Part shown: positions 22,405 through 30,941 of the stretch, piece after piece
Position numbering within the stretch: position 1 is the first letter of the stretch
Layout: the number at the start of each line of letters is the position of its first letter
Assembly (NCBI GenBank): GCA_902565325.1
Contig: CACFEM010000005.1
Coordinates: forward strand, 1 to 31,060
DNA length: 31,060 nt
Reading direction: 5' to 3'
Origin: an uncultured Pelagibacteraceae bacterium
Lineage (GTDB): Bacteria > Pseudomonadota > Alphaproteobacteria > Pelagibacterales > Pelagibacteraceae
Notes under the pieces: model-generated
The model's input: the letters and a program-made list of their open reading frames with translations, nothing else
Told to the model about the DNA's origin: nothing
Databases searched by the model: none
Position numbers and translations under genes: made by a program

Positions 22405-23878
22405 ATTAAAACATTATAAAATGTATATTGATGGAGAATGGATAGATTCCGAAAGTAAAAAAACTTTCGAAACACTAAACCCTGAAAATAATGAACCTTG
22501 GGCAACAGTACCTGAAGCTAGCGCTAAAGATGTAGATAAGGCAGTCAAAGCAGCACAAAAAGCTTTTGAGGGAGAATGGCCAAAATTACTTCCAAGAGAC
22601 AGGGCAAAATTTTTAAGAGCAATTGGAGATCAATTAAGAGCCAATGCTGAAATGCTTGGAGAAATTGAAACGATTGATACTGGAAAACTTTTTAGAGAAA
22701 CAAAAAAACAAGCAATTTATATTGCAGAATATTATGACTACTATGCTGGATTAGCTGACAAAGTCGAGGGTACTGTTCTACCAATTGATAAACCAAATAT
22801 TCAAGCCATCACTACAAGAATTCCTATTGGAGTAGTTGCAGCAATTATTCCCTGGAATTCACAAATGTTTTTAACTGCAACAAAATTAGCGCCAGCTTTA
22901 GCAATGGGAAATACTGTTGTTATTAAATCTTCAGAACTTGCTCCAGCAGTTTTATTTGAGTTTGCAAAATTAATTGAAAAAACTGGAATACCTAAAGGAG
23001 TTGTTAATGTACTAACTGGTTTTGGTGATCCATGTGGCAAAGCTTTGACTACGCATAATTTAGTTGAAAAAATTGCTTTTACTGGAGGGCCTGAAACTGC
23101 AAGACATATAATAAAAAATTCGGCTGAAAATCTTTCTGAAGTAAGTTTAGAATTAGGTGGCAAAAGCCCAGTTGCTGTATTTGATGATGCAGAACAAGAA
23201 AATGCTATTAATGGAATTACAGCAGGAATATTTGGTGCAAGCGGTCAGAGTTGTATAGCTGGTTCAAGACTTTATATTCAAAAAGGAATTTATGATGAAT
23301 TTTTAGATAAACTTTCTAAACGCGCACTAAAAATTAAAATCGGAGCTCCAATGGATGCCAAAACAGAGATGGGTCCCCTTAGTAGTTTCAAACAATTAGA
23401 AGTTATTGAAAAGAATATAAAAAATACTATTGATCAAGGTGGTAAAATCAGATGTGGAGGTAAGAGAGATTCCTTTTCAAATAAAGGATATTACTTTCCT
23501 CCAACAATTATTGAATGTGATAATCATAATCTTCCAGTAGCAGAAAACGAATTGTTTGGACCTGTGTTATCAGTGATGAAATTTGATACTGAAGAAGAGG
23601 TAATTGAAAAAATGAATGATAATCAATATGGATTATCATCAGGTGTATACACTAGCAATCTTGCACGTGGAATGAGAGTTTCTAAAGCAATCAGAGCAGG
23701 AATTACTTTTGTTAATACTTATAGATTAATTTCACCTTCAGCTCCATTTGGAGGAATTAAAGACAGTGGCTATGGCAAAGAAGCAGGTCTAGACTCTATT
23801 AAAGATTACACCAGAGTAAAAACAACTTGGTTTTACACTTCAGACGAGCCTACGCTTGATCCTTTTTCTATAAGATAA
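22394..23878 (+). CDS. Aldehyde dehydrogenase, TgnC-like
   Basis: NAD(P)-dependent aldehyde dehydrogenase of 494 aa. The frame is open from a TTG at 22385, but the ATG at 22394 gives the normal N-terminus MSKLKHYKMYIDGEW. Cofactor site IIPWNSQMF (150-158), FTGGPETARH (228-237), Glu252 in SLELGGKSP and the catalytic Cys286 in ASGQSCIAGSR are intact. The ring-aldehyde type subgroup (EYYDYYAGLADKVEG, LISPSAPFGGIKDSGYG) includes the hydroxybutyrolactone dehydrogenase TgnC of trigonelline catabolism, the role suggested here. It is the last gene of the plus-strand five-gene unit and converges on panB with only 12 bp between stops. Confidence 0.9.
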   Translation, partial: KMSKLKHYKMYIDGEWIDSESKKTFETLNPENNEPWATVPEASAKDVDKAVKAAQKAFEGEWPKLLPRDRAKFLRAIGDQLRANAEMLGEIETIDTGKLFRETKKQAIYIAEYYDYYAGLADKVEGTVLPIDKPNIQAITTRIPIGVVAAIIPWNSQMFLTATKLAPALAMGNTVVIKSSELAPAVLFEFAKLIEKTGIPKGVVNVLTGFGDPCGKALTTHNLVEKIAFTGGPETARHIIKNSAENLSEVSLELGGKSPVAVFDDAEQENAINGITAGIFGASGQSCIAGSRLYIQKGIYDEFLDKLSKRALKIKIGAPMDAKTEMGPLSSFKQLEVIEKNIKNTIDQGGKIRCGGKRDSFSNKGYYFPPTIIECDNHNLPVAENELFGPVLSVMKFDTEEEVIEKMNDNQYGLSSGVYTSNLARGMRVSKAIRAGITFVNTYRLISPSAPFGGIKDSGYGKEAGLDSIKDYTRVKTTWFYTSDEPTLDPFSIR

Positions 23879-23890
23879 CTTTTATTTTAA

Positions 23891-24661
23891 TTAATAAGAA
23901 TATTTTTTTGATGGAAATTGAGCTTTTCTAACTTCTTTTGAATAATTTGATACAGCATTTTTGATTTGTTTATGAATATTTGCATATTTTTTTACAAATC
24001 TAGCATTAATTGGATTAAGTCCTATAAGATCATCGGATACTAATATTTGTCCATCACAGTTATTTGAAGCTCCTATTCCAATAGTTGGGATATTGATTTG
24101 TTTAGTTACATATTTGGCCAATGATGTTTCAACACATTCTAATACAATAGAAAATACTCCTGCTCCTTCTAATAATTTTGCTTCTTTTAAAATATTTTCT
24201 CTTTCTGATTTTTTCTTACCTTTGAATTTGAATGTTTTATCTGACTGAGGAAGTAATCCTAAATGACCCATTACAGGAATTTTATTTTTTACTAGAGTTT
24301 GGATAGAGTTATAAATTTTTTTTCCACCTTCTAATTTTACAGCATCACATTTCGTCTTTGATATTATTTTTTTAGCATTTTTTAGTGCTTCTTTTGGATT
24401 TCTGTAAGTGTTGTGAGGCATATCGACAACCATTAAAGCTTTCTTAACCCCCATTCTTACACTCTTTGAATGTTCAATCATCACATCCAAAGTTACCTGT
24501 CGAGTAGATTTATAATTATATAAAACGGAACCAAGAGAGTCTCCAACAAGAACAATATCACAGTAGTTATCTAAGATTGATGCTATATTTTTAGAGTAAG
24601 CTGTTAAGCTAACAATTTTACTTTTGTTTTTTTTTGATAATAATTTTTTAATTTTATTCAT
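23891..24661 (-). CDS. panB: 3-methyl-2-oxobutanoate hydroxymethyltransferase
   Basis: Ketopantoate hydroxymethyltransferase of 256 aa, the first committed step of pantothenate (vitamin B5) synthesis: it adds a hydroxymethyl group from 5,10-methylenetetrahydrofolate to 2-oxoisovalerate in the cytoplasm. The metal ligands Asp41 (VGDSLG), Asp80 (VVDMP) and Glu111 (KLEGG), and the catalytic Glu175 (LECV), are all present, with GHLGLLPQS at 132-140. The ATG overlaps the end of the upstream unknown gene by 8 bp. No panC or panD lies nearby in this window, so completeness of the pathway cannot be judged here. Confidence 0.96.
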   Translation of the reverse strand: MNKIKKLLSKKNKSKIVSLTAYSKNIASILDNYCDIVLVGDSLGSVLYNYKSTRQVTLDVMIEHSKSVRMGVKKALMVVDMPHNTYRNPKEALKNAKKIISKTKCDAVKLEGGKKIYNSIQTLVKNKIPVMGHLGLLPQSDKTFKFKGKKKSERENILKEAKLLEGAGVFSIVLECVETSLAKYVTKQINIPTIGIGASNNCDGQILVSDDLIGLNPINARFVKKYANIHKQIKNAVSNYSKEVRKAQFPSKKYSY

Positions 24662-25055
24662 TTATTGATTCTTGGCTTTTATATGCTTTCAAAAGCTTTT
24701 TTGATATAGTTAGTTTTTTTGCAATAGTAGATTTCTCATCAATAATTCTCCAAAAAGGAAGTTTGGGTTTTTTTAATTTTTTTTTACTTTGCTCTTCTAA
24801 AGATGCTTCTACTGCAATTCTCAAAAAAATTCCTGTAGAAACAGGGCATGTTTTGTTAGCTTTAGCTTTTTTGGCTAGAGCTTCTCTCATTTCATTAACA
24901 GTCTTTTTTTTTCCTTTAGGAATTTTTTTAATATACTTTGCAATTGAAACTGGAGATGAAACCAACATAGTTTCCCCCTTTTTAATATCTGCAAAATTTA
25001 TAGTTAATTTTTTAATTTTCTCTTTATATTGTCTATTGAACTTCTCAGTCCACAT
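24654..25055 (-). CDS. Conserved hypothetical protein, possibly alkyltransferase-like DNA-binding
   Basis: Basic protein of 133 aa that I cannot name with certainty. Visible blocks are KKGETMLVSSPVSIAKYIKKIP, read as an N-terminal strand and helix; GKKKTVNEMREALA; TCPVSTGIFLRIAVEAS; and LPFWRIIDEKSTIAKKL. The order (G..T..EM..A, then PFWRII and a following basic turn) loosely mirrors the winged-helix layout of O6-alkylguanine alkyltransferase-like proteins (G.V.SYGE.A ... P.HRVV). The reactive Cys-His-Arg triplet is absent, so it would be a non-catalytic binder if related. Similar small proteins seem widespread in alphaproteobacteria. It is co-transcribed upstream of panB with an 8-bp overlap and follows gloA. 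Confidence 0.65.
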   Translation of the reverse strand: MWTEKFNRQYKEKIKKLTINFADIKKGETMLVSSPVSIAKYIKKIPKGKKKTVNEMREALAKKAKANKTCPVSTGIFLRIAVEASLEEQSKKKLKKPKLPFWRIIDEKSTIAKKLTISKKLLKAYKSQESINE

Positions 25056-25064
25056 TCAAAAATT

Positions 25065-25484
25065 TTACCAAATACCAGTATTTTCCATTGAGGCCCAAGG
25101 TTCTTGGGGATCTAAATATCCATCTTGAAGTAATTCAATTGAAATTTTATCTGGCGATCTAACAAAAGCCATATGCCCGTCTCTTGGAGGTCTATTAATT
25201 GTATAACCCATGTCCATAAGTTTTTGGCAAGTTTCATAAATATTATCTACTCTGTAAGCTAAATGGCCAAAATTTCTTGAACCCTCTCCTAGCTCGTCGC
25301 CATCCCAGTTGTATGTTAATTCAATTTCTGTCTTTTCATCATTTGGTGGAGCAAGAAAAATTAAAGTGTATCTTCCTTTTTCACTATCTTTCCTTCTTGT
25401 TTCTTTAAGTCCAAGACCCTCACAAAAAAATTTAAGAGATGCATCAACATCACTAATTCTAATCATTGTATGTAAATATTTCAT
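25065..25484 (-). CDS. gloA: Lactoylglutathione lyase (glyoxalase I, VOC family)
   Basis: Glyoxalase I of 139 aa, detoxifying the methylglyoxal-glutathione hemithioacetal to S-lactoylglutathione in the cytoplasm. It has two VOC beta-alpha-beta-beta-beta modules. The metal ligands His5 (LHTMIR), Glu55 (EIELTYNW), His74 (GHLAYRVDN) and Glu117 (KISIELLQ) are in the expected positions, and ELTYNW is a strong signature of this subfamily over other VOC proteins. It is preceded by guaA (21 bp) and followed by the small unknown gene (9 bp) in the minus-strand housekeeping run. It extends about 15 residues beyond the last ligand-bearing strand, as in many alphaproteobacterial GloA. Confidence 0.9.
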   Translation of the reverse strand: MKYLHTMIRISDVDASLKFFCEGLGLKETRRKDSEKGRYTLIFLAPPNDEKTEIELTYNWDGDELGEGSRNFGHLAYRVDNIYETCQKLMDMGYTINRPPRDGHMAFVRSPDKISIELLQDGYLDPQEPWASMENTGIW

Positions 25485-25505
25485 AACAATACTTATAGTT
25501 AAAAA

Positions 25506-27068
25506 TTATTCTAATTCAATAGTACTTGGTGGCTTTGATGTAACATCATATACAACTCTATTTATTCCTCTAATACTATTTACAATTTTATTAGATATGT
25601 TTTGCATAAAACTCTTATTAAATTCATAATAATCTGCTGTCATACCATCTTCAGAAGTAATTGCTCTCAACAAACATAAATATTCATAAGTACGATTATC
25701 TCCCATGACCCCAACAGTTTTAACTGGGAGCAAAGCTGCATAGGCTTGCCAAATCTTATGGTAAAGACCATGATCTTTTAAAGCTTGGATAAAATAATAA
25801 TCTGCTTCCTTTAAAATTTTAATTTTGTCATTTGTAATTATCCCTGGCATTCGAATGGCTAATCCAGGTCCAGGGAATGGATGTCTTGAAATAATCTCTT
25901 TACTTAAATTTAATGCCAATCCTAATTTTCTTACTTCATCTTTAAATAAGAATTTTAGTGGCTCTACTAATTTTAAATTCATTTTTTTAGGTAAACCACC
26001 GACATTGTGATGGGATTTTATTTTTGAAGTTTGGCTGCCAGTAACAGATTTGCTCTCAATTAAATCAGGATAAAGAGTTCCCTGAGCTAAAAATTTAACA
26101 TTTTTAATTTTCTTAGCATATCGCTCAAATATTTTAATAAATAAATTACCAATTATTTTTCTTTTTTTCTCTGGATCAGAAACATTTTTTAATTTTTTTA
26201 AAAATTCTTTTTCAGCATTTACATAAATTAAATTCATTTTTAAACGCTTCATAAAAGTTTTAACTACTTGTACTTCCTCATTTTTTCTTAAAAGACCAGT
26301 GTTTACAAAAATACAATAAAGTTTTTTACCAATGGCTTTATTCAGCAATTGAGCAACTACACTACTATCCACCCCTCCTGACAATGCACAAATAACTTTA
26401 TTATTTCCAACTAGTTTTCGAACATCTTTAATGAGCTGATTTTTTTGATCCTTAGAAGACCAATTTCGTTTAATTTTACAAATTAAAAAAATAAAATTAC
26501 TTATTAATTTTTTTCCGTTTTCTGTATGAGTCACCTCTGGATGAAATTGCACTCCATAATATTTTTTTATTTTATTTTCAACAATAGCGAATTTTGAATT
26601 CGTACTTGATGCAACAACTTTAAAATTCTTAGGAAGTTTTGAAACTTGATCAGCATGACTCATCCAAACTTGTTTGGATTTTTTATTTCCAAAAAAATTA
26701 GTTGTTAAAAGACTGTTATTTTTTTTATAAACATTAGCTAGACCAAATTCTCTATGTTTTGATTGTTTTACTCTTCCACCATTAAGTTTTGACAAAATTT
26801 GATGCCCAAAACATATTCCAAGAACAGGTACATCAAGCTGTAGAATTTTTTTATCAAATGAATATTTATTTATTTGATAAACATTTAATGGACCACCAGA
26901 TAATACTATTCCTTTAATACTGTGATTTATGTCTTTTAGTTTTATTTTTTTGTGACTAACTATTTCTGAAAACACACCTAATTCTCTTACTCTTCTTGCA
27001 ATTAATTGAGTAAATTGAGAACCAAAATCTATTATTAAGATTTTATTAAGGTTTTGATCAAGACTCAT
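25506..27068 (-). CDS. guaA: GMP synthase (glutamine-hydrolysing)
   Basis: Converts XMP to GMP with glutamine and ATP, the last step of guanine nucleotide synthesis. The frame also opens at a TTG (27083), but the ATG at 27068 gives the usual [18 protein letters not shown] start and a 520-aa protein. The amidotransferase domain has the triad Cys86 (GICFGH), His176 and Glu178 (FHPEV). The ATP pyrophosphatase domain has the SGGVDSS P-loop at 230-236. The C-terminal dimerisation domain ends PPSTIELE, as is standard. It overlaps the TPR gene by 11 bp and lies downstream of guaB in one unit, so both steps from IMP are co-transcribed. Confidence 0.97.
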   Translation of the reverse strand: MSLDQNLNKILIIDFGSQFTQLIARRVRELGVFSEIVSHKKIKLKDINHSIKGIVLSGGPLNVYQINKYSFDKKILQLDVPVLGICFGHQILSKLNGGRVKQSKHREFGLANVYKKNNSLLTTNFFGNKKSKQVWMSHADQVSKLPKNFKVVASSTNSKFAIVENKIKKYYGVQFHPEVTHTENGKKLISNFIFLICKIKRNWSSKDQKNQLIKDVRKLVGNNKVICALSGGVDSSVVAQLLNKAIGKKLYCIFVNTGLLRKNEEVQVVKTFMKRLKMNLIYVNAEKEFLKKLKNVSDPEKKRKIIGNLFIKIFERYAKKIKNVKFLAQGTLYPDLIESKSVTGSQTSKIKSHHNVGGLPKKMNLKLVEPLKFLFKDEVRKLGLALNLSKEIISRHPFPGPGLAIRMPGIITNDKIKILKEADYYFIQALKDHGLYHKIWQAYAALLPVKTVGVMGDNRTYEYLCLLRAITSEDGMTADYYEFNKSFMQNISNKIVNSIRGINRVVYDVTSKPPSTIELE

Positions 27069-27498
27069 TATTTTCAGGTTCAATATTTTTTAATGACTCT
27101 TGAATATCTTTGTTTTCATCACATAAACTTTTACAAACTTTCACAAATTTATCAGAAAGATCTTTGACTTTTTCATAATTCGATTTTTCTAATGCAATTT
27201 TCATTAACATTAATAAAGCTTCCTCATTATCTGGCTCAATTAAAAGTGTTGTTTCTAAATTGTATTCTTCTTTTCTTTGATTTTCTTCTTGGTTATAAAT
27301 TTTTGCTAAATATAAATATGACTTTGCGTCTTTTGGATTAAAAACTATATTTCTTTCAAATAAAAAACGCGCATCTTCATATTTTTCTTTTTTAAACAAC
27401 TTTAAAGCTTCATTAAAAAAATTTTCTTTACTAAAAGACGTATTGTTAAAAGAAACAGTTAAAAGTATTAATCCTATTAATTTAAAAAATTTGCTCAT
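27058..27498 (-). CDS. Secreted or membrane-anchored TPR-repeat protein
   Basis: Small protein of 146 aa. An N-terminal hydrophobic signal segment ([13 protein letters not shown] at about 5-17) ends near SFSKE. About three TPR-like helix pairs follow: [24 protein letters not shown], in two halves near 27-50; [21 protein letters not shown] near 58-78; and [23 protein letters not shown] near 92-114. The tail is acidic (EPENNES). TPRs mediate protein-protein contacts, probably in the periplasm here. It lies between guaB (1-bp overlap) and guaA (11-bp overlap), so its place in a purine operon is likely a SAR11 packing habit rather than a functional link. No more specific function is visible. Confidence 0.8.
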   Translation of the reverse strand: MSKFFKLIGLILLTVSFNNTSFSKENFFNEALKLFKKEKYEDARFLFERNIVFNPKDAKSYLYLAKIYNQEENQRKEEYNLETTLLIEPDNEEALLMLMKIALEKSNYEKVKDLSDKFVKVCKSLCDENKDIQESLKNIEPENNES

Positions 27499-28574
27499 TA
27501 ATATTTGTTATCGTTTTTTACCACATCTACATTATGAACCATACTTTCATAAAATCCAGCTTTTGTAATTTTCACAAATTGTGGTTTATTTCTTAATTTA
27601 ATGATTGTTTTTGACCCAAGATAACCCATGGAAGATTTCAATCCACCAATTAATTTATAAATAATACTTCCAACATCTCCTTTATATTTTACAAAACCTT
27701 CAACGCCCTCAGGTACATATTTTGAGGAATCTTTTTGTTTTTTTTGAAAGTATCTATCAGCTGATCCTTTATTCATAGCACCTACAGAACCCATTCCTCT
27801 AAAGCTTTTGAAAAGTTGTCCATTTTTTTTAATTAATTTTCCTGGAGTTTCATTAGTACCTGCAAATAATGAACCAATCATTACAGCATCTGCACCTGCC
27901 GCAAATGCTTTTGCTAAATCACCAGAATATTTTATTCCACCATCTGAAATTATTTTAACATTTTTATTCTTTAAACCAGTTCTTACAGCTAAAATTGCGC
28001 TTAATTGAGGAACTCCTATTCCAGCAACTAATCTTGTTGTGCAAATAGAACCTGGCCCTATACCAATTTTAATTATATCTACTCCTAACTTTATTAGGAA
28101 TTTTGCAGCTTCTGGTGTTGCAATATTTCCTGCACACAACGCAATTTTTTTAGATTTATTTTTTTTAATATATTTTATTATTTCAGAAACTTTTTTTGTA
28201 TGACCGTGCGCTGTGTCTACTACGATTAAATCTACACCTTCTTTAATTATTTCTTTAGCTCTAATAAATTCACTGGCTGATGCACCTACAGCCGCTCCAA
28301 CAATTAGTTTTTCTTTTTTTACTTTTTTTATTTCTGATATTTGTTTTTTTATATCAAGGTTTCTGTGGATTACTCCAATACCACCAGCTTTAGCTATAGC
28401 TATTGCCATTCTGCTTTCTGTTACAGTATCCATTGCAGATGATAAGAGAGGAATTTTAAGTTTTAAATGCTTTGTTAAAGACACGCTTGTGTCTGCATCA
28501 GAGGGTAATATTTCTGAATACTTTGGAGCTAGTGTAACATCGTCAAAGGTAAGTGCTTCTTTTATAGGAACCAT
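27498..28574 (-). CDS. guaB: IMP dehydrogenase lacking the CBS (Bateman) module
   Basis: Oxidises IMP to XMP with NAD, the rate-limiting step towards GMP. The TIM-barrel motifs are intact: TFDDVTLAP (9-17), [15 protein letters not shown], the loop GPGSICTTR with catalytic Cys178, [10 protein letters not shown] and the flap [18 protein letters not shown] (261-277). The protein has only 358 aa against about 485-500 normally. The missing part is the CBS pair that normally sits between [12 protein letters not shown] (68-78) and the GAAVGA strand (93-98); here a short KKVKKEKL links them. The reading frame is continuous with good motifs on both sides, so this is a compact enzyme, not a pseudogene. 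It should lack adenine/guanine nucleotide control through the Bateman module. Confidence 0.96.
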   Translation of the reverse strand: MVPIKEALTFDDVTLAPKYSEILPSDADTSVSLTKHLKLKIPLLSSAMDTVTESRMAIAIAKAGGIGVIHRNLDIKKQISEIKKVKKEKLIVGAAVGASASEFIRAKEIIKEGVDLIVVDTAHGHTKKVSEIIKYIKKNKSKKIALCAGNIATPEAAKFLIKLGVDIIKIGIGPGSICTTRLVAGIGVPQLSAILAVRTGLKNKNVKIISDGGIKYSGDLAKAFAAGADAVMIGSLFAGTNETPGKLIKKNGQLFKSFRGMGSVGAMNKGSADRYFQKKQKDSSKYVPEGVEGFVKYKGDVGSIIYKLIGGLKSSMGYLGSKTIIKLRNKPQFVKITKAGFYESMVHNVDVVKNDNKY

Positions 28575-28611
28575 AATCTTTTATATATGATTCCTTTTAA
28601 ATTAAAAGTCT

Positions 28612-29223
28612 CTATCGAATCTTTCTACAAATTATAAAACTTTCTTTAGAATCTTTTCTGCTAGATTTTGGTTTAAAAACCTTAACTTCTTTAAAATATT
28701 TTTTTCCCTCTGCGACGATTTCGTTAAATGTACCGCCCATAAAAATTTTTGAGATAAAATATGCATTTTCTTTCATAAGATCTTTAGCAAAGTACATCGC
28801 TTCTTTACATAGCTCTCCAGTTTGAATTGAGTCAATATTTTTAATTCCGGTTGTATCTACAGCCATATCAGACATTACAACATCTACTTTGCCACTGATG
28901 TTTTTCTTGATTTCTTCTTGAGTTTTTTCTTCAGTAAAATCTCCTTGAATTTGAATACTGTTACCTATGGGTTCCATTTTTTTAAGATCTATAGATATTA
29001 ACTTGCCACTTTTAGCTGTTTTCATAGCATATTGTGACCAGGAACCAGGAGCAGCACCAATATCAATAACTGACAAACCTCCTTTAAATATTTTAAACTT
29101 TTCATCAATTTCCAATAATTTATAAGCTGATCTTGCTCTATAACCATCAACTTTAGATTGTCTAACATAAATATCTCTGCGCTGCTTATTTACCCAGTTT
29201 TTAGAGATTTTATTTTTTTTCAA
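28612..29223 (-). CDS. rlmE: 23S rRNA 2'-O-methyltransferase RlmE (FtsJ/RrmJ)
   Basis: S-adenosylmethionine-dependent methyltransferase of 203 aa that modifies U2552 of 23S rRNA at a late step of 50S assembly. SAM motif I reads VIDIGAAPGSWSQ (52-64). The K-D-K-E catalytic tetrad is Lys35 (AYKLLEID), Asp119 (MSDMA), Lys159 (ISKIF) and Glu194 (SKESFI). The start is an in-frame TTG directly after the stop of the preceding gene; no ATG exists before the conserved core, so TTG (or the GTG at Val11) must be used. It precedes guaB by 37 bp. Confidence 0.94.
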   Translation of the reverse strand: MKKNKISKNWVNKQRRDIYVRQSKVDGYRARSAYKLLEIDEKFKIFKGGLSVIDIGAAPGSWSQYAMKTAKSGKLISIDLKKMEPIGNSIQIQGDFTEEKTQEEIKKNISGKVDVVMSDMAVDTTGIKNIDSIQTGELCKEAMYFAKDLMKENAYFISKIFMGGTFNEIVAEGKKYFKEVKVFKPKSSRKDSKESFIICRKIR

Positions 29224-30135
29224 TTAATTACTATATCTTAAACTTTTAAGTATTATTTTATCTTGTAAAGTTTTAATTTCAATTTTTATACTTTTGTCAA
29301 TTCTCATGTCTTTACCATCTTTCCAAATCCCTGCAGCTAAGTGAATAATTCCAATTTTATAATTTGGAAGAAATGGTTCAACAAAAGTATCATTGTTCTC
29401 GTCATATTTTGGTAAAAGGTTGCTTGTAATCCAATTACAATTTAATGGTAAAAACTCTGTTTCTAAATCATCAATATAAACAGACATATTAATTGCAAGT
29501 CCTTCACTCCCAAAAATATTTCCAGCTTTTAACGCTTGAGATAAATTCTTCTGCCATGAAGCCCACCCTGGAGAATTATTTTCTAATGAAAATACACCTA
29601 TGTTAATATGAGGAGCAAAAGCTAACTTCCTAGCTTTCTCATAACCAATATTTGATTTCACTGCATGTTTGAAATTTTGTGATTTGATTATTGCAAGTTT
29701 GCCAAATAACCAATTTACTCTTGAAGTAATTTTATATCCAGGTCCTATAGTTTGAGTGATGCCTAATTTTCCATTATCGCAAGCTTTAAAATAAAGCTCT
29801 ATACACTCCCAATCATTTACCCAAGCATCACAATCAATCCACAAATACTTTTCATAATCAGGAAAATATTTAGGTAGAAATGCTCTAGATACTTGACTTT
29901 TTAACCACTCTTTACCTTTAACTTTATACCCAGGAACTTCAATATCCCACTCAGCAGATTTAATTTCATCAACCTTTTTAAGTAAAATTTCTTTTTGGTC
30001 ATCTGTTAATCCTGCATCTAAAATACAAATTGCAACATTCTTGCTTTCATTAAAACTTTTTATTGAATTTACTAGTTCGTTTAATAAAGGAAAATAGTTT
30101 GCGTCAGCTAAAGATACAATGACATTTTTTTTCAT
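29224..30135 (-). CDS. Putative glycosyltransferase, GT8-like
   Basis: Protein of 303 aa with a GT-A-like start (NVIVSLADANYFPLLNELVNS, that is NVIVSLADANY then LLNELVNSI) and a DxD motif at Asp101 and Asp103 (YLWIDCDAWVND). Such a DxD normally coordinates the metal and nucleotide-sugar phosphates. GSEGLAINMSVY and GIIHLAAG near 209-221 and 273-280 resemble the late acceptor and metal-binding region of family 8 transferases (H-x-x-G type). No membrane segments are seen. It sits between pssA and rlmE with near-zero spacing (the ATG shares one base with the pssA stop). A role in cell-surface polysaccharide or lipid glycosylation is a guess. Confidence 0.68.
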   Translation of the reverse strand: MKKNVIVSLADANYFPLLNELVNSIKSFNESKNVAICILDAGLTDDQKEILLKKVDEIKSAEWDIEVPGYKVKGKEWLKSQVSRAFLPKYFPDYEKYLWIDCDAWVNDWECIELYFKACDNGKLGITQTIGPGYKITSRVNWLFGKLAIIKSQNFKHAVKSNIGYEKARKLAFAPHINIGVFSLENNSPGWASWQKNLSQALKAGNIFGSEGLAINMSVYIDDLETEFLPLNCNWITSNLLPKYDENNDTFVEPFLPNYKIGIIHLAAGIWKDGKDMRIDKSIKIEIKTLQDKIILKSLRYSN

Positions 30136-30938
30136 TAAAGTACGTCTTCAAGATCATCTTCATCTTGAATTTTGTCATTTTCATGAATTTTTTTCATTTT
30201 TTGATAGTGAAAAAAACTAATTGGTATCAAACTTAGGTAAATTATGCTGCTTATAGCAATAACATTAAATGTATAAATTAATAAAAGTCCAAAAAATAGA
30301 ACAATTGTAAATAATAAAAAAATTGTTGCTTTTCTTTGGATCACTATTTTTTTAAAAGAATAGGTTGGAAGTTTACTTATTAATAGAAATGATGTTGCTA
30401 TAAAAAAAACTGGAACGATTATTTCGTAATTAATTTTTATATAATCAAATCCACTTAAACTTATAATTAAAGGTGTTAAAACTAATATGCCACCAGCAGG
30501 TGATGGAACCCCTTCAAAGAAATTATCTTTCCAAGAAGGTTCTTGATTAGAACTAATATTAAATCTTGCAAGTCTTAAAGCAACACAAATCACATATACC
30601 AAACATAATAGCCAGCCAAATCTACCAAAAGTATTTAATTTCCAAAAATACATTATAAATGCTGGAGCAACACCAAAACTTATCATGTCAGTAAGTGAAT
30701 CTAATTCCTTACCAACCTTTGAGGTTCCTTTTATCAATCTTGCAATTCTTCCATCTAAGCCATCTATTAATGCAGCAAATATTATAGCAATGATTGCTAA
30801 ATGAAACTCTCCACTTAATGCAAATCTAATTGAAGTTAAACCTATGCAAACTCCTATTAATGTAAGGATGTTTGGAAGAAGCATTCTTGCATTCTTTTTG
30901 TCTGTAACTAATTTAAAATTATTCTTTGGCTGTTCCAT
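30135..30938 (-). CDS. pssA: CDP-diacylglycerol-serine O-phosphatidyltransferase
   Basis: Inner-membrane phosphatidylserine synthase of 267 aa, condensing CDP-diacylglycerol with serine. The CDP-alcohol phosphotransferase motif is complete: Asp59, Asp62-Gly63, Ala66-Arg67, Gly76, Asp80 and Asp84 (DGLDGRIAR ... GKELDSLTD). Several membrane helices follow (WLLCLVYVICVALRL, FLLFTIVLFFGLLLIY). The upstream gene is psd, three bases away, so the pair makes phosphatidylethanolamine from CDP-diacylglycerol. The C-terminal end (HENDKIQDEDDLEDVL) is a charged tail. This is the Gram-positive/alphaproteobacterial type of enzyme, distinct from E. coli PssA. Confidence 0.95.
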   Translation of the reverse strand: MEQPKNNFKLVTDKKNARMLLPNILTLIGVCIGLTSIRFALSGEFHLAIIAIIFAALIDGLDGRIARLIKGTSKVGKELDSLTDMISFGVAPAFIMYFWKLNTFGRFGWLLCLVYVICVALRLARFNISSNQEPSWKDNFFEGVPSPAGGILVLTPLIISLSGFDYIKINYEIIVPVFFIATSFLLISKLPTYSFKKIVIQRKATIFLLFTIVLFFGLLLIYTFNVIAISSIIYLSLIPISFFHYQKMKKIHENDKIQDEDDLEDVL

Positions 30939-30941
30939 AAA

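Noticed and set aside
22801..23163. Minus-strand 120-codon frame inside the second aldehyde dehydrogenase gene
   Set aside because: It is the mirror of the conserved dehydrogenase core, lacks a start context and matches no family.
24763..25128. Plus-strand 121-codon frame opposite the small unknown gene and gloA
   Set aside because: The minus-strand frames carry the conserved motifs; this one straddles two genes and looks like a random hydrophobic translation.
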